From NCBI GenBank assembly GCA_013176395.1, contig JABMLP010000004.1, positions 992,001-1,056,000 on the forward strand: a DNA stretch of 64,000 nucleotides, read 5' to 3'. The DNA is from Venturia oleaginea. Lineage: Eukaryota > Ascomycota > Dothideomycetes > Venturiales > Venturiaceae. Shown here one piece after another: positions 11,936 to 21,858 of this stretch. The position numbers were made by a program, and so were the translations under genes. How positions within the stretch are numbered: the stretch's first letter is position 1; the number at the start of each line of letters is the position of its first letter. The notes beneath the pieces were generated by a model. The model ran no database searches, was not told the origin of the DNA, and worked only from the letters and a program-made list of their open reading frames with translations.

Positions 11936-12544
11936 TCACCCTGTTATTTGCGGCGGGTTCTGGTAGAGGTTCAGCTTATGCCGCATCCGCGTGTGCCTTC
12001 CTTTTTCCACACCCTTTAGACTGGCGTAGACCGTCTTTTCTAGTTGATCATACGTCGCGGGCTGCTGCACAAATCCTTGGAGCCTCTCTACCTGCGCCTC
12101 CAACGATCTCATGTAGCGCAATAAATTCTTGTGGTTTCTCTCTTCCCACTTCACAATTTCCAGAAGCTTGTGGTACTGTTCATCATCCAGTGGTACCGAT
12201 TGCCGAAGCTGAGAAAGACCTTGATAACGCTTTTCCGTGGCCGACAGCATCTCCTCGAGTTCATCAGAGCTGAATTCTTTCCAGCCTTGTATGATTTCTT
12301 TCATGATTTCATGCGTGGTGCGATATAAGTCATCGAAATTGGACTGCTACGCGGGTTAGTCAATAAACTGTGTCAATTATGAAACTTTGAAGACGAAAGC
12401 GCCATCGGTAAATTTCTGGTTCTGAAGATTGCCAGAATTTTATCGATATCGATGTTTGAACGGACGATGTAGAAAAGAAAGAGAAAAGATACGACCTACC
12501 TGTTGCAGAAACGGCTGCTGGTTAAAGAGATTTGAGAGTGCCAT
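11936..12544 (-). CDS. Small coiled-coil protein, unknown function
   Basis: Two exons, 12544-12500 and 12346-11936, encode 151 residues. The intron is 12347-12499 (GTAGGT donor, TTGACTAAC branch region, CGTAG acceptor). The short first exon reads MALSNLFNQQPFLQQ; after splicing the protein continues QSNFDDLYRTTHEIMKEI and is then almost wholly helical and charged, with heptad-like spacing through the middle. The C-terminus is basic. I do not recognise the family. The splice signals and sustained helical pattern support a real gene rather than a chance frame. Confidence 0.6.
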
Positions 12545-12946
12545 AGTGAGGATTTGTTTGAAAAGGAGTTTGAAAAGGAGTTTTGTGTTATGTGTTATGG
12601 GTTGGGGAGAGAAAGGTGACTCGAGGATAGAGGAGTTTTTATAAGCGCCCTGCAAATTTTTCTTCGGGTCGCTTTGACGGGCGAGACGTTGAGGCTTTCC
12701 ATGGTTCGCAAATGTATGCTCATGAGGGAACGTCGTGGAGGAGCCATTCTCCGCGTGCCCCGGTGTGGGGGAAAAAATTAGCTTTCAACGTCTCTAACGA
12801 CGCCTCAGGATAATCCTTCACGGGCTGTGTAGTTGTACTCGAGCAGGCAGGAGTCGCCATTGTTTAAGGCTCTGATTGATGCTGGTATAAGGCAAGCACA
12901 AGCAGGGTTATGGGTGTGAAGAAGAAGATTACGTTATCTCGGTGAA
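12545..12946. other. Spacer ending at the transposon insertion site
   Basis: Probable promoter of the minus-strand coiled-coil gene. The last three bases (GAA, 12944-12946) are the left copy of the target-site duplication of the CACTA element. Confidence 0.6.
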
Positions 12947-12969
12947 CACTACGGTCCCCACTTCTCAAA
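12947..12969 (+). repeat. Left terminal inverted repeat of the CACTA element
   Basis: CACTACGGTCCCCACTTCTC followed by AAA. It pairs with the reverse complement of 20410-20432, differing at positions 7, 11 and 12. Confidence 0.88.
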
Positions 12970-13050
12970 TTTGAGGCGTAAAATCCGTGTCATGACACGC
13001 TTTTTTGGGGTAGTTAGTTTGAGAGGTTTTTGGGTGTCATTAATGAGTAG

Positions 13051-13110
13051 CATTGAGAAGTATTGAGTGGTATTGAGTGATATTGAGTGATATTGAGTAG
13101 TATTGAGTAG
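13051..13110. repeat. Subterminal decamer array of the CACTA element
   Basis: Six exact-length decamers of the type (C/T)ATTGAG(A/T)(A/G)(G/A) lie end to end. Subterminal repeats of this kind are the usual binding sites for CACTA transposases. The right end has related GAGTGGATTTT repeats at about 20,380-20,417. Confidence 0.75.
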
Positions 13111-14674
13111 TAAATGAGGGTTAAAATTCGGGTACCTAGGATCTGACTATACTCGCAAATCTAATATACATTGATCGTACTTTTAAGGCCTTGCCAAACC
13201 TCGTCGCTGCACATTGAGTAGTAACTCAGGCTTCCCTACAATCATTTGTATAACCTCCCCGGTCGCCGCATCCTGCTCCGCTAATAGCCCGATTAGGCAT
13301 ATTATATCCTGCAACTCCACCAAAACCCAGTCCCCGTCGTAGTCCCCTACAATACATATCTAGGTGAACACGCAGGTCCCTCTCAACACCATTCCAGCGC
13401 CGGATCAGAGCGAATCGACATCCCTGTGGTGTTTGTAAGAAGCTATGTATTGAGCCAAAGCTACACGCACCATCGTCGCCACTCGCATAACATACGAAAT
13501 GGTCTTTACGGTTTTTGCAAGAGCGCCGCTGTGATGCTACCGACCCTAATGTTAACAATGCATTCAATTTGCAGCGTTTCCAGTAGGTAATCTCGCTCGG
13601 ATGGACGGCTTTATTAATAGTATTGTACAGGAGCTCCAATTGTGCTCCCTGAAGCCTGAAGTTGACATTTTCTATCCCGATTTGGCCAGTATATTGCGGA
13701 TAACTCGTCGGATCTGGTATATCTGGATGATGTACCGTTGAGTCAATTGCGAGGAGGGATAAATGGTTGATCTGTTCACGCCTCAATAGTGCATTTGAGG
13801 CTGAGAGGCTTAATTCAGATTTCGACCTACATAACTTCTTGACCAACGCGCAAAAACGTTCTAGTGGGTATGACCACCAGTAGCAGCCAGGCCCATTATT
13901 GGTAATGAAGTCAGCGAGATGGAGAAGCCAATGGTGGTTGATTGTGCATGCTGGTATTCTTTCATCCGTGCCTTGGTAGTAGATCTCTTGATAACCTCGT
14001 AAAAAAACCTGGCATAATCGCTTTAGTCGAGTAATCTCGTTCCGGGTAATGGTTTGTTTGGTTGCCAGTATCCAGATATCGTGTAATTGGCAGAGATTTT
14101 GGTGAGCCTTCCACTCTAAATTCTCGTGTAGTAGTGAGATGCCATACACTTCGAGAAAATCCTGCCATTCGGCCGACTTAAACGACTTAAAATGATCAAT
14201 TTTCTTCGCAATATGGCCATTGCGAAGCGGCATGTTGACTCTGGCGTTATTAAGGACCTTTTCCATAAAGCGAATAGCCTCATCTGGGATGATATAGTTA
14301 CCGCGGAGGTTGACATCGCTAGATGAATCGGCAGTCAACTTCAGACCTATCCAGGTTTTCCATAGGTTTTTCATGATGTTGAGAGGGATCAGATGCATCA
14401 TATCAATGGCGAAACTGTCGGGGAAATGGAGAGTGGGCAGCTCGAGTAATGCTGTATAATGACTGATACCTATAGCTAAAAGTTAGAAAATGCCGGGTTA
14501 TAACGGGTTTACTACTACTCGTAGTATGCCACATACCTCGAATTCTTTTCTCATCTTTATCCAGCGACCCTGCGACGGCTACCTCTGCTCGGAGATTCGT
14601 TCGTAGATGCAAGCGGCCATTTGAATGCGCAGGTGAGTTTACTGGATAGTATTTGCCATTTGGAGCTCTGGTAG

Positions 14675-14968
14675 TGTCACGGGATGGTATCCTATATCTA
14701 TTTTATCCTAGGTGGATTCTTAGCAATTCCTGGTAGGTTCCTGATAGTTCTCACGTGCGCCTAGCAGGGATTATTCAGGGACCGTTTCACATGCGCTTCT
14801 ACTCCTTTCTATTCTCTTCTCAGGACAGCATGTCCTTTTCCTACTTGGAAGATTATATATACAAGTTGTTCTTCCTGTACCTACACTTTCTTCTTTGTAC
14901 TTAGATACTTCGAAATACAAGCAGTCTTCTCTCACTTGCGAAACACCTTTGAGGGTTGAACTCTTACA
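14675..14968 (-). mobile_element. Solo LTR, copy 2, inside a transposase exon
   Basis: 294 bp, reversed relative to copy 1, and almost identical to it. A perfect 5-bp duplication GGTAG flanks it (14670-14674, 14969-14973). It lies in exon 3 of the CACTA transposase. Confidence 0.92.
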
Positions 14969-16332
14969 GGTAGCATGAATATAGCAAAATCTGCAAGGCG
15001 AAATCGAATTGCCTATCCGCTTAGTACCACACATTGAAGATATAGCGGGTTCGTCACCTTAGCATAATCCAGTTAGTGGTTATTCTTGAGTTTTAGAGCG
15101 ATCGGCTTAAATGAGACCGCCCTATACATAATATATAGTTAGATCGCTAACTATATATACGCTGAGTATATGGAAACACCATACATACCTCCTGCGATTA
15201 CAGCATATGCCTTAAGTACAAAGTCTCTATTCCCTCGCGTATCCCTAGTCAATACACCCTTGCCTAATTCAAGCATTTCATCGACCAATGGTCTTAGAAA
15301 AGAGCTCAAATTTTCGGGTTCTCGCGGGCCCGGTATCAGCATTGAGAGCAAAATGTTATGCTGCTTGTATCTGATCGTAGGAGGAAGATTGTAGTTGCTA
15401 AGTATAACTGGTGACATACTATGCGATGCCTTCTCAGTTACCTGTACGCCATCGTAATGAATTGCGAGGGCTATATCAGTATTTTGTGTAAAAAATCCGT
15501 TTTTGTGCAGGGTATTATACCGTTCACCACACCACCAATCGCTCAGTTCATTGAAGGGTTGATTGAGATCTCGTTCGAAGAATTGGCGGGTATAGGTTTG
15601 CATTGTATGTGCTCTGCGTGGTGAACGGTATTGGTATTGAAGTCGCTGTACCAGGGGGATATAAAGAAACGTTTGGAACGGCAGTTTCGAGGGGCGAGAA
15701 TCTGGATCTTCCGGTGATGTAGTGCGCCAGCGAGCATGCTCGCAATACTGGCATTGCTCTCTATCTTCGTCGTCGCCAGTGTACGCCATACAGCCGTTTA
15801 CGCAGCAATCAATACGCTGGCCGTGAAGCCCAGTAATATTTGTAAGTTGTTTTGACCGCCGGCGCAGTGATGGAAGCTCGATATCGAAATCGCGGCGTAG
15901 TATTGTGCGGAGGGCTTCGTAGGATACCCTACTAATCTTATTATCAACCCAATTAGCCAGATGTAAGAGGCGTATATGCTGTTGAGCAGCCTCAGTAACT
16001 ATAAAAAGCGGTTAGTTTAGCTGTATATGATGTTTTACCATAGTAAATGAGCTATATCATGAGATCCGAGCGGTCTGAAAATGGGGTTGGGTATAGGAAT
16101 CAAACCTTGTTCAAAATCGATACCCCGTATTGTATTAGGCTCCTGAGATAGTCCATTCTCGTCGTATATAACATCCTCCATAGCCTCTGAATCGTCATCT
16201 TCCACGATATTTGTATTGATATCGTCGTGCGTATCGAGACTATCGTTACTGGGACCTCCGGAAGCGAGATCTTGTGCATTTTGCATTGGTGTATGCACGT
16301 ATAGGGGGCTGGGTAAAAATATAGTAGGATTA

Positions 16333-18181
16333 ACGTATTCCACCATCGAGCGGGTCAACCCATCGAGCGGGTCAAAAAGGCTTGGCACGACCAACTTATG
16401 TTACGACTCTTCAATTTAATCGCTATCAACAATAGATTCTAAGTCCGTCGTGCTGCTATCTGATTCAGAAGATATCTTGATATCTTTTTTACAAGTTCGC
16501 GCATTATGCCCAGCTGTGCCGCAGTTCCTACAGCGCCGTTGAATTGGTCGGGCTGTTTCTTGACCACCACTACCACGAGCCTTCTTTGATCCCTGAGGCG
16601 CTATAGACGCCTCTGCAGCTACCTGCGCTGCTGCAGTCCCATACTCAATAGTACCACCTTGCTGGATCCACTTCCTTTTGCGCCATTTTCGGTTCGTTGT
16701 TACTGCTAATTGCTCTTCAAGCTCGCGGTTACGCGCAACAAGCAGAGCGTTTTGGTGTAGCATCAATTCAGCGCCCTTAACAAGCTGGGAAAAGCCTGCC
16801 TGCGCAGTAACTGGTGACCGAGTAAAGGACTCGCTTACGAGCTTGGATTGGGATCAAAATTCATAAGTATTACTTGGAGTCTTGGACTGCCACGGCGTTT
16901 CTGGGAGATGGGTTTCTGGCGGGGTACGTAGCCGTACTTCAAGGCGATCCAACACCACCTGCGCGTCGATAGGGACTAGCCCTACTGCCTCAAAAGCCTT
17001 TTGACAGTTCTCTTTCGTAAAAACGTCGAAAAACGCGTCTTTGAAGGCAGGGAGAAAGCCTTCCTTGTTGATATGGTACACGGGTCGGCGTGCCAAGTCC
17101 CGGACGCGTTGGGAGTTCTTGCGCTTCAACGGCGAGAAGCAGACTACGTCAAGGGGCTGGAGTATATGCGACGAGTGCGATGGCATGCAGAGGGTTACAA
17201 TCTTGTTTTCGAGGCAGTAGTCCTTGAAATCCTGGCTGAGATGGCTCTCATGGCCGTCCAAAATAAGCAGCCTGTATACCCCCACCTGCCGCGCCTTTGT
17301 ATACGCGTTAAAGTGCTTCAACCACTCAAGACCAAGCGCGTTGTTTGTACAGCCGTTCTCAGAGACCGAGAGCTTCCAATTCTGTGGTATATCTGCATCC
17401 TCATACCACGCAGAGATATGAACGCGTCCTTTGTAGATAATGAAGGGCGGGGTCGCATACCCGGCGGCGCAGATGCTCTGGATAACTGTAACCCACTCGC
17501 GATCGCCTGGCTGGATTAAATTAGGCCGTGTATGTCTTTCAGAAGCTGTGACGACCTTCATTGACCCAATAACGCCCATCTGGAAGCCAATCTCGTCAAA
17601 GTTGTGCGTATCCTCGTCGTGGATGCCGTACTTTGCCTTAGTGTCTGTAACGAGCTTGAACCACGCGCCAATAATCTCTGGATCTTCCTGTAGTATCCTC
17701 TGCCTGTTCTTAGCTCGATTGAAGGCCATCTTGAGCTCATCTGAGCGCGTTATAAACCTCTCAGCCCAGTTTTTCCCTACTGGCTCTCTACCGCGTACAC
17801 CTAGTAGTTTATCCGCCATATCTGCCACCTCACACAGCCGGGGCGCGAATCCTCGCGAATCGAGGTCGAGGATGTATTGGACAATTGTCTGCTCTTCAGT
17901 CGTAGTGAGCTTGTGTTGGGCGTTGCGAGTATCTAGGCGATACGTGATTCCGTTGTATCGGCTAGTCAATGTTGAAGGAGGTATATCAAACGCCTCAGCA
18001 GCGCGCCGGAGGCTTCAGAATTGGTGGGTATTGTAGGCAGAAAAGGCAAGCTGGATTCTGCCTTCTCTGTTAGATGATTGCGCGTTTTGTTGTTGAGACA
18101 TATTATGTTGATAAGGGAGCAGCTGGTCTTGGCATAAACTGACCCGCTCGATGGGTTGACCCACTCGATGGTGGAATACGT
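16333..18181 (-). mobile_element. Fot1/pogo-type element, copy A (1,849 bp, both TIRs)
   Basis: Inverted repeats start ACGTATTCCACCATCGAG at both ends and match over about 42 bp with one difference; each repeat contains a short internal duplication of CCATCGAG(C/T)GGGTCAA. The flanking TA dinucleotides (16331-16332, 18182-18183) are the target duplication expected of Tc1/mariner/pogo elements. It sits in the first exon of the CACTA transposase. Confidence 0.92.
16416..18101 (-). pseudogene. Fot1/pogo DDE transposase with C-terminal zinc knuckle, three in-frame stops
   Basis: A single frame of about 560 codons runs from ATG 18101. Order of parts: psq-type helix-turn-helix (IQLAFSAYN..., AAEAFDIP), CENP-B-type DNA-binding region (GKNWAERFITR), then the DDE_1 catalytic domain with NFDEIGF, LLILDGHESHL and LQPLDVVCFSPLK supplying the three acidic residues. 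A lysine/arginine-rich region and a CCHC knuckle (CRNCGTAGHNARTC) close the protein. In-frame stops occur at 18015-18017 (probably from CGA), 16854-16856 (GGA in the sister copy at 37.4 kb) and 16416-16418 (GAA in the copy at 35.8 kb). Otherwise intact, so recently inactivated. Integrates or excises at TA in the nucleus. Confidence 0.87.
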
Positions 18182-18499
18182 TAATCGTTTGATTAGCACG
18201 CCATTTGTCACGATGGCGGCTCATTGTAGTGTATGTAGTGCGGTGATGAGGTGTGCACTAGTAACAAATTGTAGCCATACTAGCCAAAAAAAAAGATTGA
18301 GAAGGGCGGGGAAAACCTATTAATGGAGGTCAGTGGGCATTGCCTATACTTACGAGGATGGTTATATTAAGATATCTTAGGCCAAGAAACATCTCGGTAT
18401 CATGTGAAGTTCATATACTTAAAACCTGATCGGCAATGATCTCATACACTCACTACTAGAATCTTCTCTATCAGTGTATACAGTTAGGCCTTGTGCCAC

Positions 18500-18791
18500 T
18501 GTAAGAGTTCAACCCTCAAAGGTGTTTCGCAAGTGAGAGAAGACTGCTTGTATTTCGAAGTATTTAAGTACAGAGAAGAAAGTGTAAGTGTAGGAAGGAC
18601 GACTAGTATATATGTCCTCCGTATAAGAAAAAAGGACATGCTGTCCAGACAAGTATGGAAAGGAATAGAAATACATGTGAAACAATCCTCAAACAATCCC
18701 TGCTAGGCGCACGTGAAAGACTACCAGGAAACTACCAGGTAGTGCTAAGAATCCATCCAGGATAAGTTGAGAAAGGATCTATCCTTTGACA
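18500..18791 (+). mobile_element. Solo LTR, copy 3, in the promoter region of the CACTA genes
   Basis: 292 bp, TGTAAGAG...TTGACA, flanked by a perfect 5-bp duplication GCCAC (18495-18499, 18792-18796). It lies between the divergent transposase and accessory genes of the CACTA element and is more diverged from copies 1 and 2 than they are from each other. Confidence 0.9.
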
Positions 18792-18901
18792 GCCACAGCC
18801 CTAGATAAAGCTGTTTCTAAGTATTTAACGAACACCTTGCTACACAGTCATCATTTTATTGGGTTATTACCTACCTATCTCGACTTTTCAGCCTATTCAA
18901 A

Positions 18902-20033
18902 ATGGGTGCTATTCTACCACCACGAGATCCTTACCTACCACGAGATTCTCACCCACCACGAGATCTTTACCCACCTGAGGGCTTCCCTCTGAAGTCTCTT
19001 GAAAACGTCAAGGATGCATTTACAGCAATTCAAGCTTCTACCTATGATTCGAGAGCAGAAACACTCAAAGAATGTTGTTCTGGGATCCGATCTATGTGTC
19101 ATGAAGCTATACGGCTTGATGCAGAATGGGAGACGATTGAACGTAGAGGGTATGCACTTAAACGCTCAGAACTGAGACTTTTACACCGCTAATATTGTCC
19201 AAATTAGGTCAACGGTTCTCGCCCCTAAGGCCCTCAAAAAGCAGGATCGAGATCACCTTACCGCAATGATGGAGCACCTATATGCTACCTATCCTGTACT
19301 TCGTCAGTGTGTCAATGACTGGCCGTTAATAGCATTTTTCTCGATCAAGATAGAAGACATACGAAAAAACGCTTGCCGTCCATCAAAAGCGAATAAAAAC
19401 GGGAGAGGTCTACGACCATTACATCAAAACATACTATCAGCGTCTAGTTCTATAGGCAGTTCAGGGCAAGAGACCGACACTACTACACAGAGTAGTATAT
19501 CTTCCTCCCGTTCTCGTTCGCCACGCTCGGTACTCCAAGAAAATTTGTTAACTGCGAGCAAAATTTCGAAAACTTCAAAAACCTCGGCTATATCCAGCGA
19601 CCCACCAATGCCTAGGGCATATTCTGAGTCGGCCAATTCCAATTATGGTCTTCGTACAACTGGCCCGGAAAGTGGTGAACGGGCTATGGTTGATATAGCC
19701 TTAGGATTATCGCCTAAAATCTCTAGGTTTCCAACGCACGCTCGGTCAAAATCACCTATTCCATCTCCGTCCAAATCTTCCGCCTCCGAGGCTGCCGCCG
19801 CCGCTGCGCCAGCCCTTAATTCCCAGCTCTCTGATAATGATAACGACAACGAACCTCCTATACGAAACTCCGGCAGACCAAAACGGGACAGAAAAGAGAG
19901 CGAGAAGCTTCGTACAAATGGAGATAAGGCTGCTACTACAGATAAGAGACAAGTAAAGCGAAAGGACATTGAACAAAGAGAAGTTCGTAGGCAAAGAAAG
20001 CATGCACGGCAAGAAGAAAATGAAATTGCATGA
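18902..20033 (+). CDS. CACTA-element accessory protein, Ser-rich and basic
   Basis: Two exons, 18902-19149 and 19208-20033, encode 357 residues. The 58-nt intron has GTATGC and AATTAG ends and keeps phase. The N-terminus has three PPRD-type repeats (LPPRDPYLPRDSHPPRD). A helical part follows (residues about 30-130), then a long Ser/Thr-rich, probably disordered segment with an SPIPSPSKSS stretch, and a strongly basic C-terminus (KRDRKESEKL, RRQRKHARQEE) that resembles a nuclear or DNA-binding tail. It is transcribed away from the transposase, as second genes of CACTA elements often are. I do not recognise a domain. The frame is intact, unlike the transposase. Confidence 0.7.
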
Positions 20034-20409
20034 ATGAATTTGGCTAAAGTTGCTCCAGTTGTTCACACGATGGAACTGGCCTCAGATGAGGAATGGGTTG
20101 TTGTTGCTGAACCATATACGTCAGAGCATGCACCTCTAACGTTTCCTATGTTTAAACGTAAGAAACTGACGACGTTGTAGTCGAAATATGGTTTGGTATC
20201 GGTGGTCAAGATGTGGAGTTATTTTTGTTGTTTACTTCGCATTTTTAGCGTTATTGTTGGTCACGTGTGTATATCGCAAATATGAAAATGACACTATTGA
20301 CACTTGTATACTACTCAATTATGTAAATGACACCTTTTGTGTGGATTGAATGGCCTTGGCATTATTGTTTTGGTGTCAAATGAGTGATTTGAGTGGATTT
20401 TGAGTGGAT

Positions 20410-20432
20410 TTTGAGAAGTGAAGACTGTAGTG
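20410..20432 (-). repeat. Right terminal inverted repeat of the CACTA element
   Basis: TTTGAGAAGTGAAGACTGTAG then TG; the reverse complement matches 12947-12969 at 20 of 23 positions. It is followed by the right GAA target copy (20433-20435). Confidence 0.88.
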
Positions 20433-20747
20433 GAAGTTTTGTATTGTTCCTTCTTCTGTGCATGTATCGAGGCAGACCCTGAATTAATGAGTGGTTATAT
20501 ACTCCTCAGGCGCATATTGCAGCATAACAGTAGTGCTAGCGGTACGCTATATTGGTTCGGGTATAGACTGGCGGTAGCAGAGATACTCCTTCTATATGTC
20601 TTGTCTCCAGGTCTCCTACATTCTTGATTTCACTCCTGTTGTTTAACCAACGGCGAGGCGACGCGACGCGACACAGTAACATGACCAGGCTCGTGATATA
20701 TTAAAAGCCATAATCGCCCGAAGTCACTTCCCTCCACGGTTGTAAGC

Positions 20748-21858
20748 ATGAGTGTGATTCTATGCACAGGTCCGTATTCGTGTACCACCAGATGGCAGAC
20801 ATTGAAGACTTGAGCGAGCAGCTAATCTTGGTCTCAGCCGGCTACGACCACACCATCCGGTATGCGGGGGAATATACGAAACAACTATACGTGCCTAAAC
20901 TGACTCTCTCAGTTTCTGGGAAGCCCTCTCAGGCATATGCAGTCGCACCATTCCTCACCCCGATTCACAAGTCAACCGCCTCTGTATCTCTCCCGACAAG
21001 CGGTATCTCGCCGCCGCTGGCCATCACACCATCAAACTCTATGACATCAAGTCCTCCAATCCTGGCGCTGTCCTCACCTTCGAAGGACACACGAACAACA
21101 TCACAGGCGTGGCCTTTCATTGCGAGGGGAAATGGATGGTATCGTCCTCTGAAGACGGCACCGTCAAGATTTGGGATACCAGAACTGGCAGCGTGCAACG
21201 GAACTACAACCACCTCAGCGCGGTCAACGATGTAGTCATCCACCCCAACCAAGGAGAACTCATCAGCTGTGATCGTGGAGGCGCAGTGCGCGTCTGGGAC
21301 TTGGGCGAGAACAAGTGCAGTCACCAGTTGATCCCCGAGGACGACGTCTCGGTCGCCAGCGTCACAGTAGCTTCTGATGGGTCCATGCTCTGCGCCGGCA
21401 ACAACGCTGGTAGTGTCTTTGTCTGGCGCATGATCCAGAATCGCGATGTCACTTCTCTGGTTCCCGTTTGCAAGTTCACAGCTCACAACACCTACATCAC
21501 TCGAGTCCTCCTCTCTCCAGACGTACGCCATCTAGCTACTTGCAGCGCCGATCACACCGCTCGTATTTGGTCCGTCGACCCGTCCCCATCTTCTACACAG
21601 GTCGCTACACCCACAGCTGGGTCAATAAATGGACAGAAGTCGGAACAGGAGGGATTCATGTTGGAGACTATACTACAAGGGCATCAACGATGGGTCTGGG
21701 ACTGCGCTTTCAGCGCTGATTCGGCATACTTGGTTACAGCTTGCTCAGATCACTATGCTAGGTTGTGGGAGCTGAGTTCACAGAGCATCATTCGGCAGTA
21801 CAATGGTCATCACCGCGGTGCTGTCTGCGTGGCTTTGAACGATACCGCTATGCCTTGA
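20748..21858 (+). CDS. LST8 family WD40 protein, TOR complex subunit
   Basis: Three exons, 20748-20769, 20838-20859 and 20913-21858, encode 329 residues. The two 22-nt exons spell MSVILCTAGYDHTIR, the diagnostic LST8 start, and exon 3 continues FWEALSGICSRTI. The start is fixed by that match; a later in-frame-looking ATG in intron 1 is wrong. The rest is a seven-blade WD40 propeller (HHTIKLYDIKSSNPG, FEGHTNNITGVAFH, SSSEDGTVKIWD, GHQRWVWDCAFS, TACSDHYARLW, AVCVALND). LST8 stabilises the kinase domain of TOR in TORC1 and TORC2 and controls growth with nutrients. Intron 1 uses an unusual GTCCGT donor. A CACTA transposon ends only 315 bp upstream, so the promoter must be short or partly transposon-derived. 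The last few residues differ from what I expect in relatives. Confidence 0.93.

Larger units (their letters stand above)
13226..18224 (-). pseudogene. Tnp2/Plavaka-type transposase, split by two insertions
   Basis: Reading leftwards, the start MSRHRDKWRANQTI at 18224 is cut by the Fot1 element (16333-18181) and resumes as NPTIFLPSPLY. Exon 2 (15998-15189) holds CINGC-like cysteines and the conserved VILSNYNLPP...IPGPREPENLSSFL block. Exon 3 starts at 15057 (GDEPAISSMCGTKR...PCRFCYIHAT), is cut by a solo LTR (14675-14968), resumes as RAPNGKYYPV and ends at 14537. Exon 4 (14469-13226) holds LHFPDSFAIDMMHLIPLN and the C-terminus. Introns at 15190-15056 and 14536-14470 keep phase. Removing either insertion with one target copy restores the exon frame. 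The join of exon 1 to exon 2 (candidate intron 15999-16038) does not keep phase as I read it, so either my splice site is wrong or a further lesion exists. Family: Transposase_21-like DDE transposase acting in the nucleus on the CACTA ends. Confidence 0.82.
12947..20432. mobile_element. Complete CACTA/Plavaka-like DNA transposon (7.5 kb), nested insertions
   Basis: The element starts CACTACGGTC at 12947 and ends GACTGTAGTG at 20432. The terminal inverted repeats match over 23 bp with three differences, all transitions. A perfect 3-bp duplication GAA flanks it (12944-12946, 20433-20435). Subterminal GAGTGG/TTGAG-rich repeats occur at both ends. It carries two divergently transcribed genes: a Tnp2-type transposase on the minus strand (13226-18224) and a basic, Ser-rich accessory protein on the plus strand (18902-20033). 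Two solo LTRs and one Fot1/pogo element lie inside it. CACTACA-type ends, 3-bp duplication and the Transposase_21/Tnp2-like protein identify the CACTA superfamily; Plavaka is the fungal lineage it most resembles. Confidence 0.9.

Noticed and set aside
18015..18017. Stop-codon readthrough or recoding in the Fot1 transposase
   Set aside because: Three separate stops occur and sister copies have sense codons at two of the three sites, so ordinary mutation is the simpler explanation.
20762..21235. 157-codon frame starting inside lst8 intron 1
   Set aside because: It crosses both introns in the wrong frame; the spliced reading gives a full LST8 propeller.
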